A stretch of 15,998 bases of DNA, from the NCBI GenBank assembly GCA_023428085.1, contig JAEYZK010000081.1, forward strand, positions 1-15,998, written 5' to 3'. The translations under genes were made by a program, and so were the position numbers. The DNA is from Pseudomonadota bacterium (GTDB lineage: Bacteria; Myxococcota; Myxococcia; Myxococcales; Anaeromyxobacteraceae). Under the pieces are notes generated by a model that was not told the origin of the DNA, did not search any database, and was given only the letters and a program-made list of their open reading frames with translations. Shown piece by piece: positions 1 through 7,119 of this stretch; position 1 is the stretch's first letter; every line of letters begins with the position of its first letter.

Positions 1-1
1 C

Positions 2-667
2 GCGAACCTCGCCCGGCCCGAGGTCGCCCGGGCCCGCGCCGTCGCGGGTGCGCTCGCGGGGAACCGCGCCGAGGTGAAGCGCCTGGCCACGGCCGCCCGC
101 GCGGAGCTCCCGGGCGACGTGTTCGTCTCGGTGGCCGAGCACGGCGCCGACGTCCGCGCCGCGGATCGCTCCGCCCGCGACCGCGCGCTCGACGAGCTCC
201 AGCTCCTGCTCGCGCGCCGGCCGGAGCTCGTGCGCGCCCGGTACCTGCTCGCGAAGGGGCTCGCCCTGGCGGGACGGCGCAACGAGGCGCTCGCGGCCGC
301 AGAGGACGTCCTGCGCCGCAACCCGCGCCACGAGGGCGCGCTCGGGCTGCGCGAGGCGATGACGCGCCCGCCCCCGACCGCCCCCATCGCGCGCCCGGAC
401 GCCGGGCCTGCCCCTGCGGCGGACCTCGCCGCGGCCGCGGAGCCCGCTCCACCGCCGGTCCGGACGGAGAAGCCCGGGCTCCTGCCGCGGAAGCCGGTTT
501 CCACGGATGGACAAGTCGCGCCCTCACCCCGCGCGGAACCGGCGCCGGCGCCGGCAGATCCGCCCGGGGGGGAAGACCCCACGCCCAGCGGCGAAGAGCC
601 GCCGCCGCCGCCCCGGCTGCGTCCCGCGGCGGTCCCGGAGCCGGAGGTGGTCGAGGGGGGCGGGTAG
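2..667 (+). CDS. TPR-like repeat protein, 3' portion (5' end outside window)
   Basis: The frame is open from the first bases of the window, so only the last ~221 residues are seen. An internal GTG at 74 could start a shorter protein, but the reading upstream of it is equally protein-like. The middle part is helical and Ala/Leu/Arg-rich. It contains a stretch resembling a tetratricopeptide repeat pair, with the pattern RARYLLAKGLALAGRRNEAL followed by NPRHEGAL, which is typical of scaffold or protein-binding domains. The last ~100 residues are Pro/Ala/Glu-rich, low in complexity and probably disordered. No catalytic motif is visible. The next gene begins 109 bp downstream. Such proteins are often assembly or polysaccharide-export accessory proteins, and the neighbouring glycosyltransferase fits that, but this role is inference. 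The TPR assignment is moderate and the function is unknown. Confidence 0.6.
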   Translation, partial: ANLARPEVARARAVAGALAGNRAEVKRLATAARAELPGDVFVSVAEHGADVRAADRSARDRALDELQLLLARRPELVRARYLLAKGLALAGRRNEALAAAEDVLRRNPRHEGALGLREAMTRPPPTAPIARPDAGPAPAADLAAAAEPAPPPVRTEKPGLLPRKPVSTDGQVAPSPRAEPAPAPADPPGGEDPTPSGEEPPPPPRLRPAAVPEPEVVEGGG

Positions 668-776
668 CGGCCGGGGGTGGTTTTCACGCCGCGTGCCTGC
701 CCCGCCCCGCGGCGGGCGCCGTCGGGACCCGGCCCCACCTGCGTTGGCCCGTCCGTTGCGTATCCGGGCGGGCGCG

Positions 777-1976
777 ATGGAGCTCCTCTTCTGGTTCTCG
801 ATGCTCGCGGTGGCCTGGAGCTACGTGGGCTACCCGCTCGTGCTGCTCGTCTGGTCCGGCCTCTCCGACGCGCTCGGGGCGCTCAAGTTCGTGGGCGGTG
901 GCCCCGACCGGCGCGCGAGCCCGGGCGGGCAGCACTGGCCGCGCGTCTCGATCGTCTTCTCCGCGTTCGACGAGGAGGAGTGGATCGTCCGGAAGATCGA
1001 GAACTGCCTCGCGCTCGACTACCCCGCCGACAAGCTCGAGATCCTCGTCGGGTGCGACGGGTGCACGGACCGGACCGCCCAGCTCGCCCGTGACGCGGGC
1101 GGCGCGCGCGTCACGGTGCACGAGCTGTTCCCGCGCGCGGGCAAGGCCACCGTGCTGTCGCGGCTCGTGCCGCGCGCCTCCGGCGACCTCGTGGTCCTGA
1201 CCGACGCCAACGTGATGCTCGAGCCCGGCGCGCTCCAGGCGCTGGCGCGCCGGTTCCGCGACGGGGCGGTGGGCGCCGTGGTGGGCCGGCTGCGGCTCTA
1301 CAACCCGTCGCGGAAGGACTTCGAGGAGACCCTGTACTGGCGGTACGAGACGATGCTCAAGTACCTCGAGGGCCAGCGCGGGTGCGTGCTCGGCGCGAAC
1401 GGCGGGATCTACGCGATCCGCCGGCTCCTCTTCGGTCCGCTCGACCCCGACACCGTCACCGACGACTTCGTGATCCCCATGCGGATCGCGCTCCGGGGCT
1501 GGCGGGTGCCGTACGAGCCCAACGCCGTGGGGCTCGAGGAGACGACCGAGGACGCCGCCCGCGAGTTCGGGCGGCGGGCGCGGATCGGCGCGGGCAACTG
1601 GCAGGCGCTCTCGCGGGTGCAGGGCCTCCTCGACCCGCGCGCCGGCTTCCCGTGCTTCGCCTTCGTGTCGCACAAGCTGCTCCGGTGGGCGGCGCCGTTC
1701 CTGCTCGGGGCGGCGCTCGTCGCGAGCCTCGTCCTCTCCGCAGCGCCCGGCGCCTGGCTCTACCGGCTCGCGCTCGTCATGCAGCTCGGGTTCTACGGCC
1801 TGGCGGCCGTCGGCGGCAGCCGCCTCCGGCTCGCGCACCGCGGGATCGCGCGCGTCGCGTCGATCGCGCACTACTTCGTGAGCATGAACGCGGCGCTCGC
1901 GGTCGGGCTGTGGCGCCACCTGCGCGGCGCGCAGGCGGCGACCTGGGACCGGACGGCGCGGGCGCGCGCGGCGTGA
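777..1976 (+). CDS. Membrane-anchored family 2 (GT2) glycosyltransferase
   Basis: A 399-residue protein that probably transfers a sugar from a nucleotide-sugar at the cytoplasmic face of the inner membrane, for an exopolysaccharide or similar glycan. The order is an N-terminal membrane helix (about residues 4-28), then a GT-A domain. That domain has the opening strand VSIVFSAFDEE (57-67), the nucleotide-binding segment GCDGCTDRT (92-100), the metal-binding LTDAN (141-145), and TDD (238-240) as the likely catalytic acidic site. RRARIGAGNW (266-275) stands where many processive synthases have QxxRW. Hydrophobic helices at about 311-334, 339-356 and 378-390 close the protein. The ATG at 777 is chosen because it directly precedes the membrane helix. 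The in-frame extension back to 507 is Arg-rich and overlaps the upstream gene. No clear Shine-Dalgarno is seen. Acceptor and donor cannot be read from sequence. Lack of QxxRW argues against a cellulose/hyaluronan-type processive synthase. Confidence 0.88.
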   Translation: MELLFWFSMLAVAWSYVGYPLVLLVWSGLSDALGALKFVGGGPDRRASPGGQHWPRVSIVFSAFDEEEWIVRKIENCLALDYPADKLEILVGCDGCTDRTAQLARDAGGARVTVHELFPRAGKATVLSRLVPRASGDLVVLTDANVMLEPGALQALARRFRDGAVGAVVGRLRLYNPSRKDFEETLYWRYETMLKYLEGQRGCVLGANGGIYAIRRLLFGPLDPDTVTDDFVIPMRIALRGWRVPYEPNAVGLEETTEDAAREFGRRARIGAGNWQALSRVQGLLDPRAGFPCFAFVSHKLLRWAAPFLLGAALVASLVLSAAPGAWLYRLALVMQLGFYGLAAVGGSRLRLAHRGIARVASIAHYFVSMNAALAVGLWRHLRGAQAATWDRTARARAA

Positions 1977-2100
1977 GCGCGGGTGCGGGCGTGACGAAAA
2001 GTGGACGCGCGCGCCGGCGCGAATAGCATCGGCCCGACGTCCTCGCTGCATGCGCGCACGGCGCGCTCCGGACGACCTCCTGCCCCCGCCCGCCTGGGAA

Positions 2101-2132
2101 CAGGCCGGCACCTCTCACGAGGTGCCGGCCTG
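2101..2132. terminator. Perfect 14-bp hairpin in the gap before the helicase gene (possible terminator)
   Basis: CAGGCCGGCACCTC (2101-2114) and GAGGTGCCGGCCTG (2119-2132) are exact reverse complements around a TCAC loop, and A2100/T2133 add a fifteenth pair. It lies 125 bp after the glycosyltransferase stop and about 70 bp before the helicase start. There is no T-run on either side, so it is not a textbook intrinsic terminator. In a GC-rich genome it may still end transcription of the upstream gene, or act as an RNA structure. The hairpin is seen directly; its role is inferred. Confidence 0.5.
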
Positions 2133-2156
2133 TGAGCCCGTGACGGAACCTGCGAA

Positions 2157-2185
2157 TTGACCCATTCGATTCCGCCTGGTACCGT
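2157..2185 (+). promoter_or_regulatory. Candidate sigma-70-type promoter for the helicase gene
   Basis: TTGACC (2157-2162) is followed by a 17-bp spacer and TACCGT (2180-2185). The -35 matches five of six consensus bases and the -10 three of six. The predicted transcript would start near 2192, only about 9 nt before the ATG at 2201. No Shine-Dalgarno precedes that ATG, so the message would be nearly leaderless. The spacing and position support it; the weak -10 keeps confidence low. Confidence 0.4.
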
Positions 2186-2200
2186 GCCGAACCTGAACGC

Positions 2201-4396
2201 ATGTCCCGGCGCTACCAGCTCAAGTCCGCCGCGCCGCCGGCGCGGGCGCTGAACTACGAGGGGCTCCTCAACGACCAGCAGATCGCGGTGGTGGAGGCCG
2301 GGGACGGCCCCATCCTCGTGATCGCCGGCGCCGGTTCGGGCAAGACCCGCACGCTGACCTGGCGCGTGGCGCGGCTCGTGGCGGACGGCGTCCCGCCGGA
2401 GGCGATCCTCCTCCTCACGTTCACCAACAAGGCGGCGCGCGAGATGCTGAAGCGCGTCGAGGAGGTCTGCCGGATCGACGCCCGGCGGATCGCCGGCGGG
2501 ACCTTTCACCACGTCGCCCACGAGATCCTGCGGGAGCACGCCGGTGAGCTGGGGTTCGCGCGCGGCTACTCGATCCTCGACCGCGAGGACACGCGCGACG
2601 TCATGACCGCCGCCATCGCCGACTGCGGGCTCGCCGTGGGCGCGCGCCGCTTCCCGAAGGCGGACGTGCTCGTGGACCTCGTCTCGATGGCCGTCAACAC
2701 GCAGACGCCGCTCGCCGACGTCGTCGCCGACCGGCGGCCGCAGTTCGTGCCGCTCACGGACGACGTCCTCCGGGTGGCCCGGCGGTACGCGGAGCGCAAG
2801 CACGAGCTCAACGCGATGGACTTCGACGACCTCCTCCTCCACTGGAAGATCCTGCTCGCCGAGCGGGAGCCGGTGCGGCGGGCGCTCGCGGAGCGGTTCC
2901 AGCACGTGCTCGTGGACGAGTACCAGGACACGAACCAGCTCCAGGGCGACGTGGTCGATCTGCTCGTCGCCGGCCGGCGGAACCTCTGCGTGGTGGGCGA
3001 CGACGCCCAGAGCATCTACTCGTTCCGCGGCGCGCACTTCGAGAACATCCTCGAGTTCGAGCGGCGCTACCCGGACGCGCGCCGGTTCGACCTCACCGTC
3101 AACTACCGGTCCACGCCGCAGGTCCTGGCGCTCGCGAACGCGTCCATCGCCGCCAACGTCCGCCAGTTCCAGAAGGAGCTCACCGCGGTCCGGCGCGACG
3201 GCACGCTGCCGGCCCTGGTCCCGTGCCGCGACGTGAACCAGCAGGCCGCGTTCGTCGCGCAGCGCGTGCTCGAGCTCCGCGACGAGGGGATCCCGCTCCC
3301 CGAGATCGCGGTGCTCTACCGCGCCCACCACCACTCGATGGAGATCCAGTTCGAGCTCGCCCGGCGCGGCATCCCCTTCGTCGTCCGCAGCGGCGTCCGC
3401 TTCTTCGAGGCCGCGCACGTGAAGGACGTGCTCGCCCACCTGCGGTTCGCGCGGAACCCGGGCGACGAGCTGGCGCTGAAGCGCTGCCTCAAGATCACGC
3501 CCGGCGTCGGGACCGCGACCGCCGACGCGGTCTGGAGCGCGTTCCTGGCGCGGCGGCGCGGGGGGCGCGGGACCGTGGACGAGCTGCTCGCGCCGGACGT
3601 CGCCTGCCAGGTCCCGGGGAAGGGGCGGGCGGGGTACGCGCGGCTGGCGCAGCTGCTCCGCACGCTGACGCGCCCGCCGGTGCGGGACCTGCCCGGCGAG
3701 GCGATCGAGAGGGTCCTCGACGAGGGGTACGAGGAGTACCTCCGTGCCGAGTTCCTGAACGCCGACTCCCGCATCGAGGACGTGCAGCAGCTCGCCCAGT
3801 ACGCGCGCGCGTACGAGGACACCGAGGCCTTCCTCGCCGAGATCGCGCTCCTCACCGAGCTCAGCGCCGAGACCGTGGCCGAGGGCGGCGAGCCGGACGA
3901 GAAGATGATCCTCTCCTCCGTCCACCAGGCGAAGGGGCTGGAGTGGCGGGCGGTGTTCCTCGTCTGGCTCGCCGACGGCCGCTTCCCGTCGGCCCAGGCC
4001 CTCAAGGACACCGCCGGCGAGGAGGAGGAGCGGCGGCTCTTCTACGTCGCGTGCACGCGGGCGAAGGACGAGCTCTACCTCACGTACCCCGTCGTGGCCG
4101 CGCCCCGCGACCGGGAGCGGATCGTGCTCAAGGCGTCCCGCTTCCTCGAGGAGCTGCCCGCGGAGCCGGAGCTGTACGAGCGGTGGCAGCTCGACGATCC
4201 CGCGCCCACCCTTCGACAGGCTCAGGGTGAGCGGGAGGGGATCCTTCTGCCGCTGCCCGACGCGCCCGCCCCGGCGCTGCGCGACGCCCGGGTCGTGCCG
4301 GCCCTGTTCGGCGAGCCCGGCGGCGCGCCCGGCGAGGGCGGCGACGTCGACGGCAGCGAGGGCGACCGCGGCGACGACGACGACGTGCCGTCCTGA
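2201..4396 (+). CDS. UvrD/Rep/PcrA-type superfamily 1A DNA helicase
   Basis: A 731-residue ATP-dependent 3'-5' DNA translocase/helicase of the UvrD family, which acts in repair, replication restart or clearing proteins from DNA. All core motifs are present: Q motif LNDQQIAVV (23-31), Walker A AGAGSGKT (42-49), Ia LLTFTNKAAREM (71-82), Ib GGTFHHVAHEIL (99-110), Walker B VLVDEYQDTNQLQ (236-248), III VVGDDAQSIYSFRGA (264-278), IV LTVNYRST (298-305), V SSVHQAKGLEW (572-582) and VI FYVACTRAKDELYLTYP (614-630). Length and motif spacing are normal for the family. The last ~70 residues form an acidic Pro/Gly-rich tail that is not part of the helicase core. Within it, residues 670-679 are encoded by a palindromic repeat (listed separately). 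The ATG at 2201 leaves ~22 residues before the Q motif and has no good ribosome site. Which of UvrD, Rep or PcrA is the true orthologue cannot be decided here. Confidence 0.95.
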   Translation: MSRRYQLKSAAPPARALNYEGLLNDQQIAVVEAGDGPILVIAGAGSGKTRTLTWRVARLVADGVPPEAILLLTFTNKAAREMLKRVEEVCRIDARRIAGGTFHHVAHEILREHAGELGFARGYSILDREDTRDVMTAAIADCGLAVGARRFPKADVLVDLVSMAVNTQTPLADVVADRRPQFVPLTDDVLRVARRYAERKHELNAMDFDDLLLHWKILLAEREPVRRALAERFQHVLVDEYQDTNQLQGDVVDLLVAGRRNLCVVGDDAQSIYSFRGAHFENILEFERRYPDARRFDLTVNYRSTPQVLALANASIAANVRQFQKELTAVRRDGTLPALVPCRDVNQQAAFVAQRVLELRDEGIPLPEIAVLYRAHHHSMEIQFELARRGIPFVVRSGVRFFEAAHVKDVLAHLRFARNPGDELALKRCLKITPGVGTATADAVWSAFLARRRGGRGTVDELLAPDVACQVPGKGRAGYARLAQLLRTLTRPPVRDLPGEAIERVLDEGYEEYLRAEFLNADSRIEDVQQLAQYARAYEDTEAFLAEIALLTELSAETVAEGGEPDEKMILSSVHQAKGLEWRAVFLVWLADGRFPSAQALKDTAGEEEERRLFYVACTRAKDELYLTYPVVAAPRDRERIVLKASRFLEELPAEPELYERWQLDDPAPTLRQAQGEREGILLPLPDAPAPALRDARVVPALFGEPGGAPGEGGDVDGSEGDRGDDDDVPS
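4205..4236. repeat. Short REP-like palindromic repeat inside the helicase coding sequence
   Basis: The core ACCCTTCGACAGGCTCAGGG begins at 4208. Arms ACCCT (4208-4212) and AGGGT (4224-4228) face each other across 11 bases, and GAGCGGGA follows. In the helicase frame it reads TLRQAQGERE; on the opposite strand it reads HPEPVEG. From memory, this peptide pair marks a short dispersed repeat seen in many unrelated bacterial genomes. It sits in the non-conserved C-terminal tail, where an in-frame insertion would be tolerated. A second, related copy lies at 9495-9566 in this window. Confidence 0.6.
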
Positions 4397-4457
4397 GCGG
4401 CGCGCACATCGGCGCCGTTTCGGGCTCCCGCGGGTTCCATGCTACAGATCACCGGGC

Positions 4458-6086
4458 ATGGCCTCCAAAGGCGAGAAGCCCATCGTCGGCATCGACCTCG
4501 GCACCACGAACGCGTGCGTCGCCCACGTCCGGAGCCGGATCCCGCGGGTGGTCCCGACCGATCGCGGGAGCCTCATCCTCCCGACGGTGGTCGCGCTGGG
4601 CGAGAAGGGCGACGTCCTCGTCGGCGCCGTCGCGAAGGATCAGCTCGTCACGAACCCGAAGAACACCATCTACGGCGCCAAGCGCCTCATCGGGCGCAAG
4701 TGGAACTCGAAGGTCGTCCAGGAGCTGCGCAACTACTACTCGTACGACATCGTCGAGGGGCCGGCCGGCGAGGCCGCGGTGATGCTCGGCGGCGAGGTCC
4801 GGACGCTCCCGCAGATCAGCGGGATGGTCCTCGCCCACGTGAAGAAGATCGCCGAGGCCTTCCTCGAGAAGCGGATCGACGAGGCGGTCATCTCCGTGCC
4901 CGCGTACTACTCCGACGCGCAGCGCCAGGCGGTGCGCGAGGCGGGGAAGCTCGCCGGCTTCGAGGTGAAGCGGATCGTCAACGAGCCCACGGCGGCGGCC
5001 CTCGCCTACGGCTTCTCGCGCGGGCTCGATCAGAAGGTGCTCGTCTACGACCTCGGCGGCGGCACGTTCGACGTCTCGGTGCTCCAGCTCTCCGGGAACG
5101 TCTTCGAGGTGCTCGCCACCGGCGGCGACACCTTCCTCGGCGGCGTGGACTTCGACAACCGGATCATCGACTTCGTGCTCGAGGACTTCTGGCGGGAGTA
5201 CAAGATCGACCTCGCGCAGTCGCCCATCGCGATGCAGCGGGTGAAGAAGGGGGCGGAGTCGGCGAAGATCGACCTCTCGCTCATCCCCAACGCCGTCATC
5301 GACCTGCCGTACATCGAGGAGAAGAAGGGGAAGCCCCTCGACGTCCGCCTGCCGCTCTCGCGCGCGCAGCTCAACGACCTCACGCTCGACCTCGTGGAGC
5401 GCACGTTCCAGATCTGCGACGAGGTGCTCGCCTCCAAGGACATCCGCCCCCAGGACATCGACGAGATCATCCTCGTCGGCGGCCAGAGCCGGATGCCGCT
5501 CGTGCAGCAGAAGATCCAGGAGCACTTCGGGAAGCCGCCGCGCAAGGGGGTCCACCCCGACGAGTGCGTGGCGCTCGGCGCCGCGCTGCTCGGCGACTCG
5601 CTCGACCAGATCGACTCGGTAACGCTCGTGGACGTGCTCTCGATGCCCATCGGCATCGCCACGCCGCAGAGCCGGTTCCGGCGGATCCTCGAGAAGAACA
5701 CCACCATCCCCTCGACGCGCTCCTTCCGCCTGCCCCCGCCGCGCGAGCCGGGGCAGCCGATCGAGATCGACATCTACCAGGGCGAGTCCGACGAGATCGT
5801 GGACGACGAGTTCCTGGGCTCGATCCGCCTCCCCGCGGTGGCCACCGGGCGGCGCATCGACTTCCGCCTCGACGAGGAGTGCCTGCTCAAGGTGAGCTTC
5901 GACGACCCCGAGAAGGGCATGACGGAGGTCGAGCTCGCGACCCGCGACACGCCCGAGGGGCTCAAGAAGGCGCTCGCGGAGGACGCACGCCGCCGGGGGG
6001 CGGGCGAGGCCGTGGGCGACGCGCCCCCCGCGCAGCCCGGCGAGGAGAAGCGCGGCGGCATCTTCGGCTGGCTGAAGCGGAGCTGA
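4458..6086 (+). CDS. Lidless Hsp70 (DnaK-like) chaperone
   Basis: A 542-residue cytoplasmic ATP-driven chaperone of the Hsp70 family, about 100 residues shorter than a typical DnaK. The nucleotide-binding domain is complete: phosphate-1 loop GIDLGTTNA (11-19), the conserved lysine in AKRLIGRKW (74-82), connect-1 NEPTAAALAYG (175-185), phosphate-2 DLGGGTFDVS (198-207) and adenosine motif ILVGGQSRMPLVQ (338-350). A beta-type substrate-binding domain follows (about 388-495), with VDVLSMPIGIAT and EKNTTIPSTRSF. The alpha-helical lid is absent. It is replaced by ~45 residues of charged linker ending in GGIFGWLKRS. The ATG at 4458 is chosen because it starts just before the first strand; the frame upstream overlaps the helicase. 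No grpE or dnaJ is adjacent, so this is probably a specialised paralogue and not the housekeeping DnaK. It is followed after one base by an SCP2-like gene, which suggests co-expression. Confidence 0.93.
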   Translation: MASKGEKPIVGIDLGTTNACVAHVRSRIPRVVPTDRGSLILPTVVALGEKGDVLVGAVAKDQLVTNPKNTIYGAKRLIGRKWNSKVVQELRNYYSYDIVEGPAGEAAVMLGGEVRTLPQISGMVLAHVKKIAEAFLEKRIDEAVISVPAYYSDAQRQAVREAGKLAGFEVKRIVNEPTAAALAYGFSRGLDQKVLVYDLGGGTFDVSVLQLSGNVFEVLATGGDTFLGGVDFDNRIIDFVLEDFWREYKIDLAQSPIAMQRVKKGAESAKIDLSLIPNAVIDLPYIEEKKGKPLDVRLPLSRAQLNDLTLDLVERTFQICDEVLASKDIRPQDIDEIILVGGQSRMPLVQQKIQEHFGKPPRKGVHPDECVALGAALLGDSLDQIDSVTLVDVLSMPIGIATPQSRFRRILEKNTTIPSTRSFRLPPPREPGQPIEIDIYQGESDEIVDDEFLGSIRLPAVATGRRIDFRLDEECLLKVSFDDPEKGMTEVELATRDTPEGLKKALAEDARRRGAGEAVGDAPPAQPGEEKRGGIFGWLKRS

Positions 6087-6087
6087 G

Positions 6088-6498
6088 GTGCGGTTCGGCG
6101 CGTCGGAGTGGTGGAAGGCCGTCGTCGCAGCGCTCCAGGAGCACCCGGATCTGCCGGCGGCGCTCTCGGGCCTCGGGCGCGACGGCGCGCTCGTCGTCGA
6201 GGCCGACCCGCCCGCGTGGCCGCGCCCGGTGGCCGTCTGGGCCGAGCAGCGCGCAGGTCGCATCGCCCGGTGGCGGCTCCTCGCGGACGAGGACGAGGTC
6301 CTCGAGCTCGCGCCCGCCTACGTCGTCCGGGCGCCGTACCGGACGGTCCGGGCGCTCCTCCAGGGTGCGGATCCCGTCCAGGCCGCCCTGACCGGGCGGG
6401 TGCGCGTCGAGGGCGATCTGGCGGCGCTGCTCCGCCGGACGCGCTACCGTCACGTGATCGACGACGCGCTGGCGGCGGTGCCGACCGAGCTGCCGTGA
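6088..6498 (+). CDS. Small SCP2-like (sterol carrier protein 2 fold) protein
   Basis: A 136-residue soluble protein without signal peptide or membrane helix. The GTG start lies one base after the Hsp70 stop, so translation is very likely coupled. Its C-terminal half resembles the SCP2 lipid-binding fold: a run of short beta-like segments (LVVEADPP, VAVWAEQ, RWRLLAD) leads to PVQAALTGRVRVEGDLAALLR (96-116). There the V(R/K)VEGD signature followed by a hydrophobic helix is typical of SCP2 domains. In bacteria, such domains bind hydrophobic ligands or occur in accessory proteins of membrane metabolism. The N-terminal SEWWKAVVAALQEH helix is of unknown role. The assignment rests on the VEGD segment and overall length, so it is moderate. 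The ligand is unknown. Confidence 0.65.
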   Translation: MRFGASEWWKAVVAALQEHPDLPAALSGLGRDGALVVEADPPAWPRPVAVWAEQRAGRIARWRLLADEDEVLELAPAYVVRAPYRTVRALLQGADPVQAALTGRVRVEGDLAALLRRTRYRHVIDDALAAVPTELP

Positions 6499-6532
6499 CC
6501 GCGGCTCCGGAGCCCAGGCGGCGGGAGGCTTC

Positions 6533-6838
6533 ATGGCTCGAAGAGGGTTCTCCGGTGCGGTTGTGGACGCGGGCACGCGGCTCGTCTCGCGCGCCGCCGG
6601 GCGCGTGCTGAAGGATCCCCGGGGGCAGGAGGTGCTGGCGCGGGCGGTGGGGCTCGCGCAGCGGGGGCGCCGCCGGCTCTCGGAGCTGCAGGAGCGCGTC
6701 CTCTCCACGGCGGGCGTGCCGGCCCGGCGCGACTACGAGGAGCTGGCGCGCCAGCTCGCGCGCATCAAGCGGAAGGCGCGGGAGCTCGGGCAGAAGCTCG
6801 AGCCGGCGGCCAGGGACGGCGCCGATGAAACGCGTTGA
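6533..6838 (+). CDS. Small basic helical protein, phasin-like (hypothetical)
   Basis: A 101-residue Arg/Ala-rich protein (predicted strongly basic), helical throughout, with no signal peptide. It starts at ATG 6533 behind a strong ribosome site, GGGAGG at 6523-6528. The C-terminal part (about 56-92) has the layout LSTAGVPARRDYEELARQLA followed by a charged helix. This resembles the 'P-T/A-R-x-D-h-x-x-L' turn and coiled helix seen in phasin-like and polyhydroxyalkanoate granule-associated proteins. That resemblance is only a motif-level impression. It begins 34 bp after the SCP2-like gene and is probably in the same transcription unit as the Hsp70 gene. The strong tRNA promoter starts six bases after its stop. 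Alternative reading: a nucleoid- or ribosome-associated basic peptide. The gene looks real, by its ribosome site and sequence character; the function is not known. Confidence 0.6.
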   Translation: MARRGFSGAVVDAGTRLVSRAAGRVLKDPRGQEVLARAVGLAQRGRRRLSELQERVLSTAGVPARRDYEELARQLARIKRKARELGQKLEPAARDGADETR

Positions 6839-6843
6839 TCTCG

Positions 6844-6872
6844 TTGACACAACTCACCTCCGACGGCATACT
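6844..6872 (+). promoter_or_regulatory. Sigma-70 promoter of the tRNA-Val gene
   Basis: A perfect TTGACA (6844-6849) is separated by 17 bp from CATACT (6867-6872), which matches four of six bases of TATAAT, including the key A and final T. The predicted start, near 6879, gives a ~43-nt leader before the tRNA. This is the best-formed promoter in the window, as expected for a stable RNA gene. Two tandem GCAGCAC units (6908-6914, 6915-6921) abut the mature 5' end. Confidence 0.8.
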
Positions 6873-6921
6873 CCGCCGCCTCGCCGACGGGGATGGCCCG
6901 GCGGCGCGCAGCACGCAGCAC

Positions 6922-6993
6922 GGGCGCATGGCACAGCGGTAGCGCGTCCCCCTCACACGGGGAAGGTCGCAGGTTCGAAACCTGCTGCGCCCA
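6922..6993 (+). tRNA. tRNA-Val (anticodon CAC)
   Basis: A full cloverleaf can be folded by hand. The acceptor stem GGGCGCA (6922-6928) pairs with TGCGCCC (6986-6992), and A6993 is the discriminator base. The anticodon arm TCCCC-CTCACAC-GGGGA gives anticodon CAC, reading GUG valine codons, which are very common in this genome. The T arm is GCAGG-TTCGAAA-CCTGC (6969-6985). The D arm GCAC/GCGC contains one A-C mismatch. The 3' CCA is not encoded, because TCAGCC follows the discriminator, so it must be added enzymatically. The gene stands alone between a good promoter and a hairpin terminator, with no sign of an integrated element at its 3' end. Confidence 0.95.
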
Positions 6994-6999
6994 TCAGCC

Positions 7000-7045
7000 G
7001 AGGGCCGGGATCCGGAGCACGGGTCCCGGCCCTCTGGCATTTCTG
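7000..7045 (+). terminator. Intrinsic-type terminator of the tRNA-Val gene
   Basis: GAGGGCCGGGATCC (7000-7013) pairs with GGGTCCCGGCCCTC (7021-7034) over 14 pairs with a single G-T wobble, around a 7-nt loop. TGGCATTTCTG follows, a weak T-rich stretch. It lies seven bases after the tRNA discriminator base, the expected place for a stable-RNA terminator. Confidence 0.75.
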
Positions 7046-7119
7046 CAGGGTCGGCCCGAATCGGGGATGAAGCGGAGGGGTGGAGTCCCTATGTCTGGTT
7101 GCCGGCTGGAACCGACACG

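Noticed and set aside
507..776. N-terminal extension of the glycosyltransferase back to ATG 507
   Set aside because: The added 90 residues are Arg/Pro-rich, overlap the upstream gene in another frame and precede a normal membrane-helix start at 777.
1871..3925. A 684-codon open frame on the minus strand across the helicase gene, and similar long minus frames at 684-2111, 4449-6263, 11306-13561 and 12163-14688
   Set aside because: These lie opposite genes with clear family motifs. Their translations are rich in Arg, His, Glu and Ala, with no recognisable domain. Long antisense frames are expected when third positions are almost always G or C.
4227..4457. N-terminal extension of the Hsp70 frame into the helicase gene
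   Set aside because: The extra residues are low-complexity shadow of the helicase tail. The Hsp70 domain begins ten residues after ATG 4458.
6922..7034. tRNA gene as an attachment site for an integrated element
   Set aside because: No integrase gene and no duplicate of the tRNA 3' end is visible downstream; the flanking genes are ordinary.
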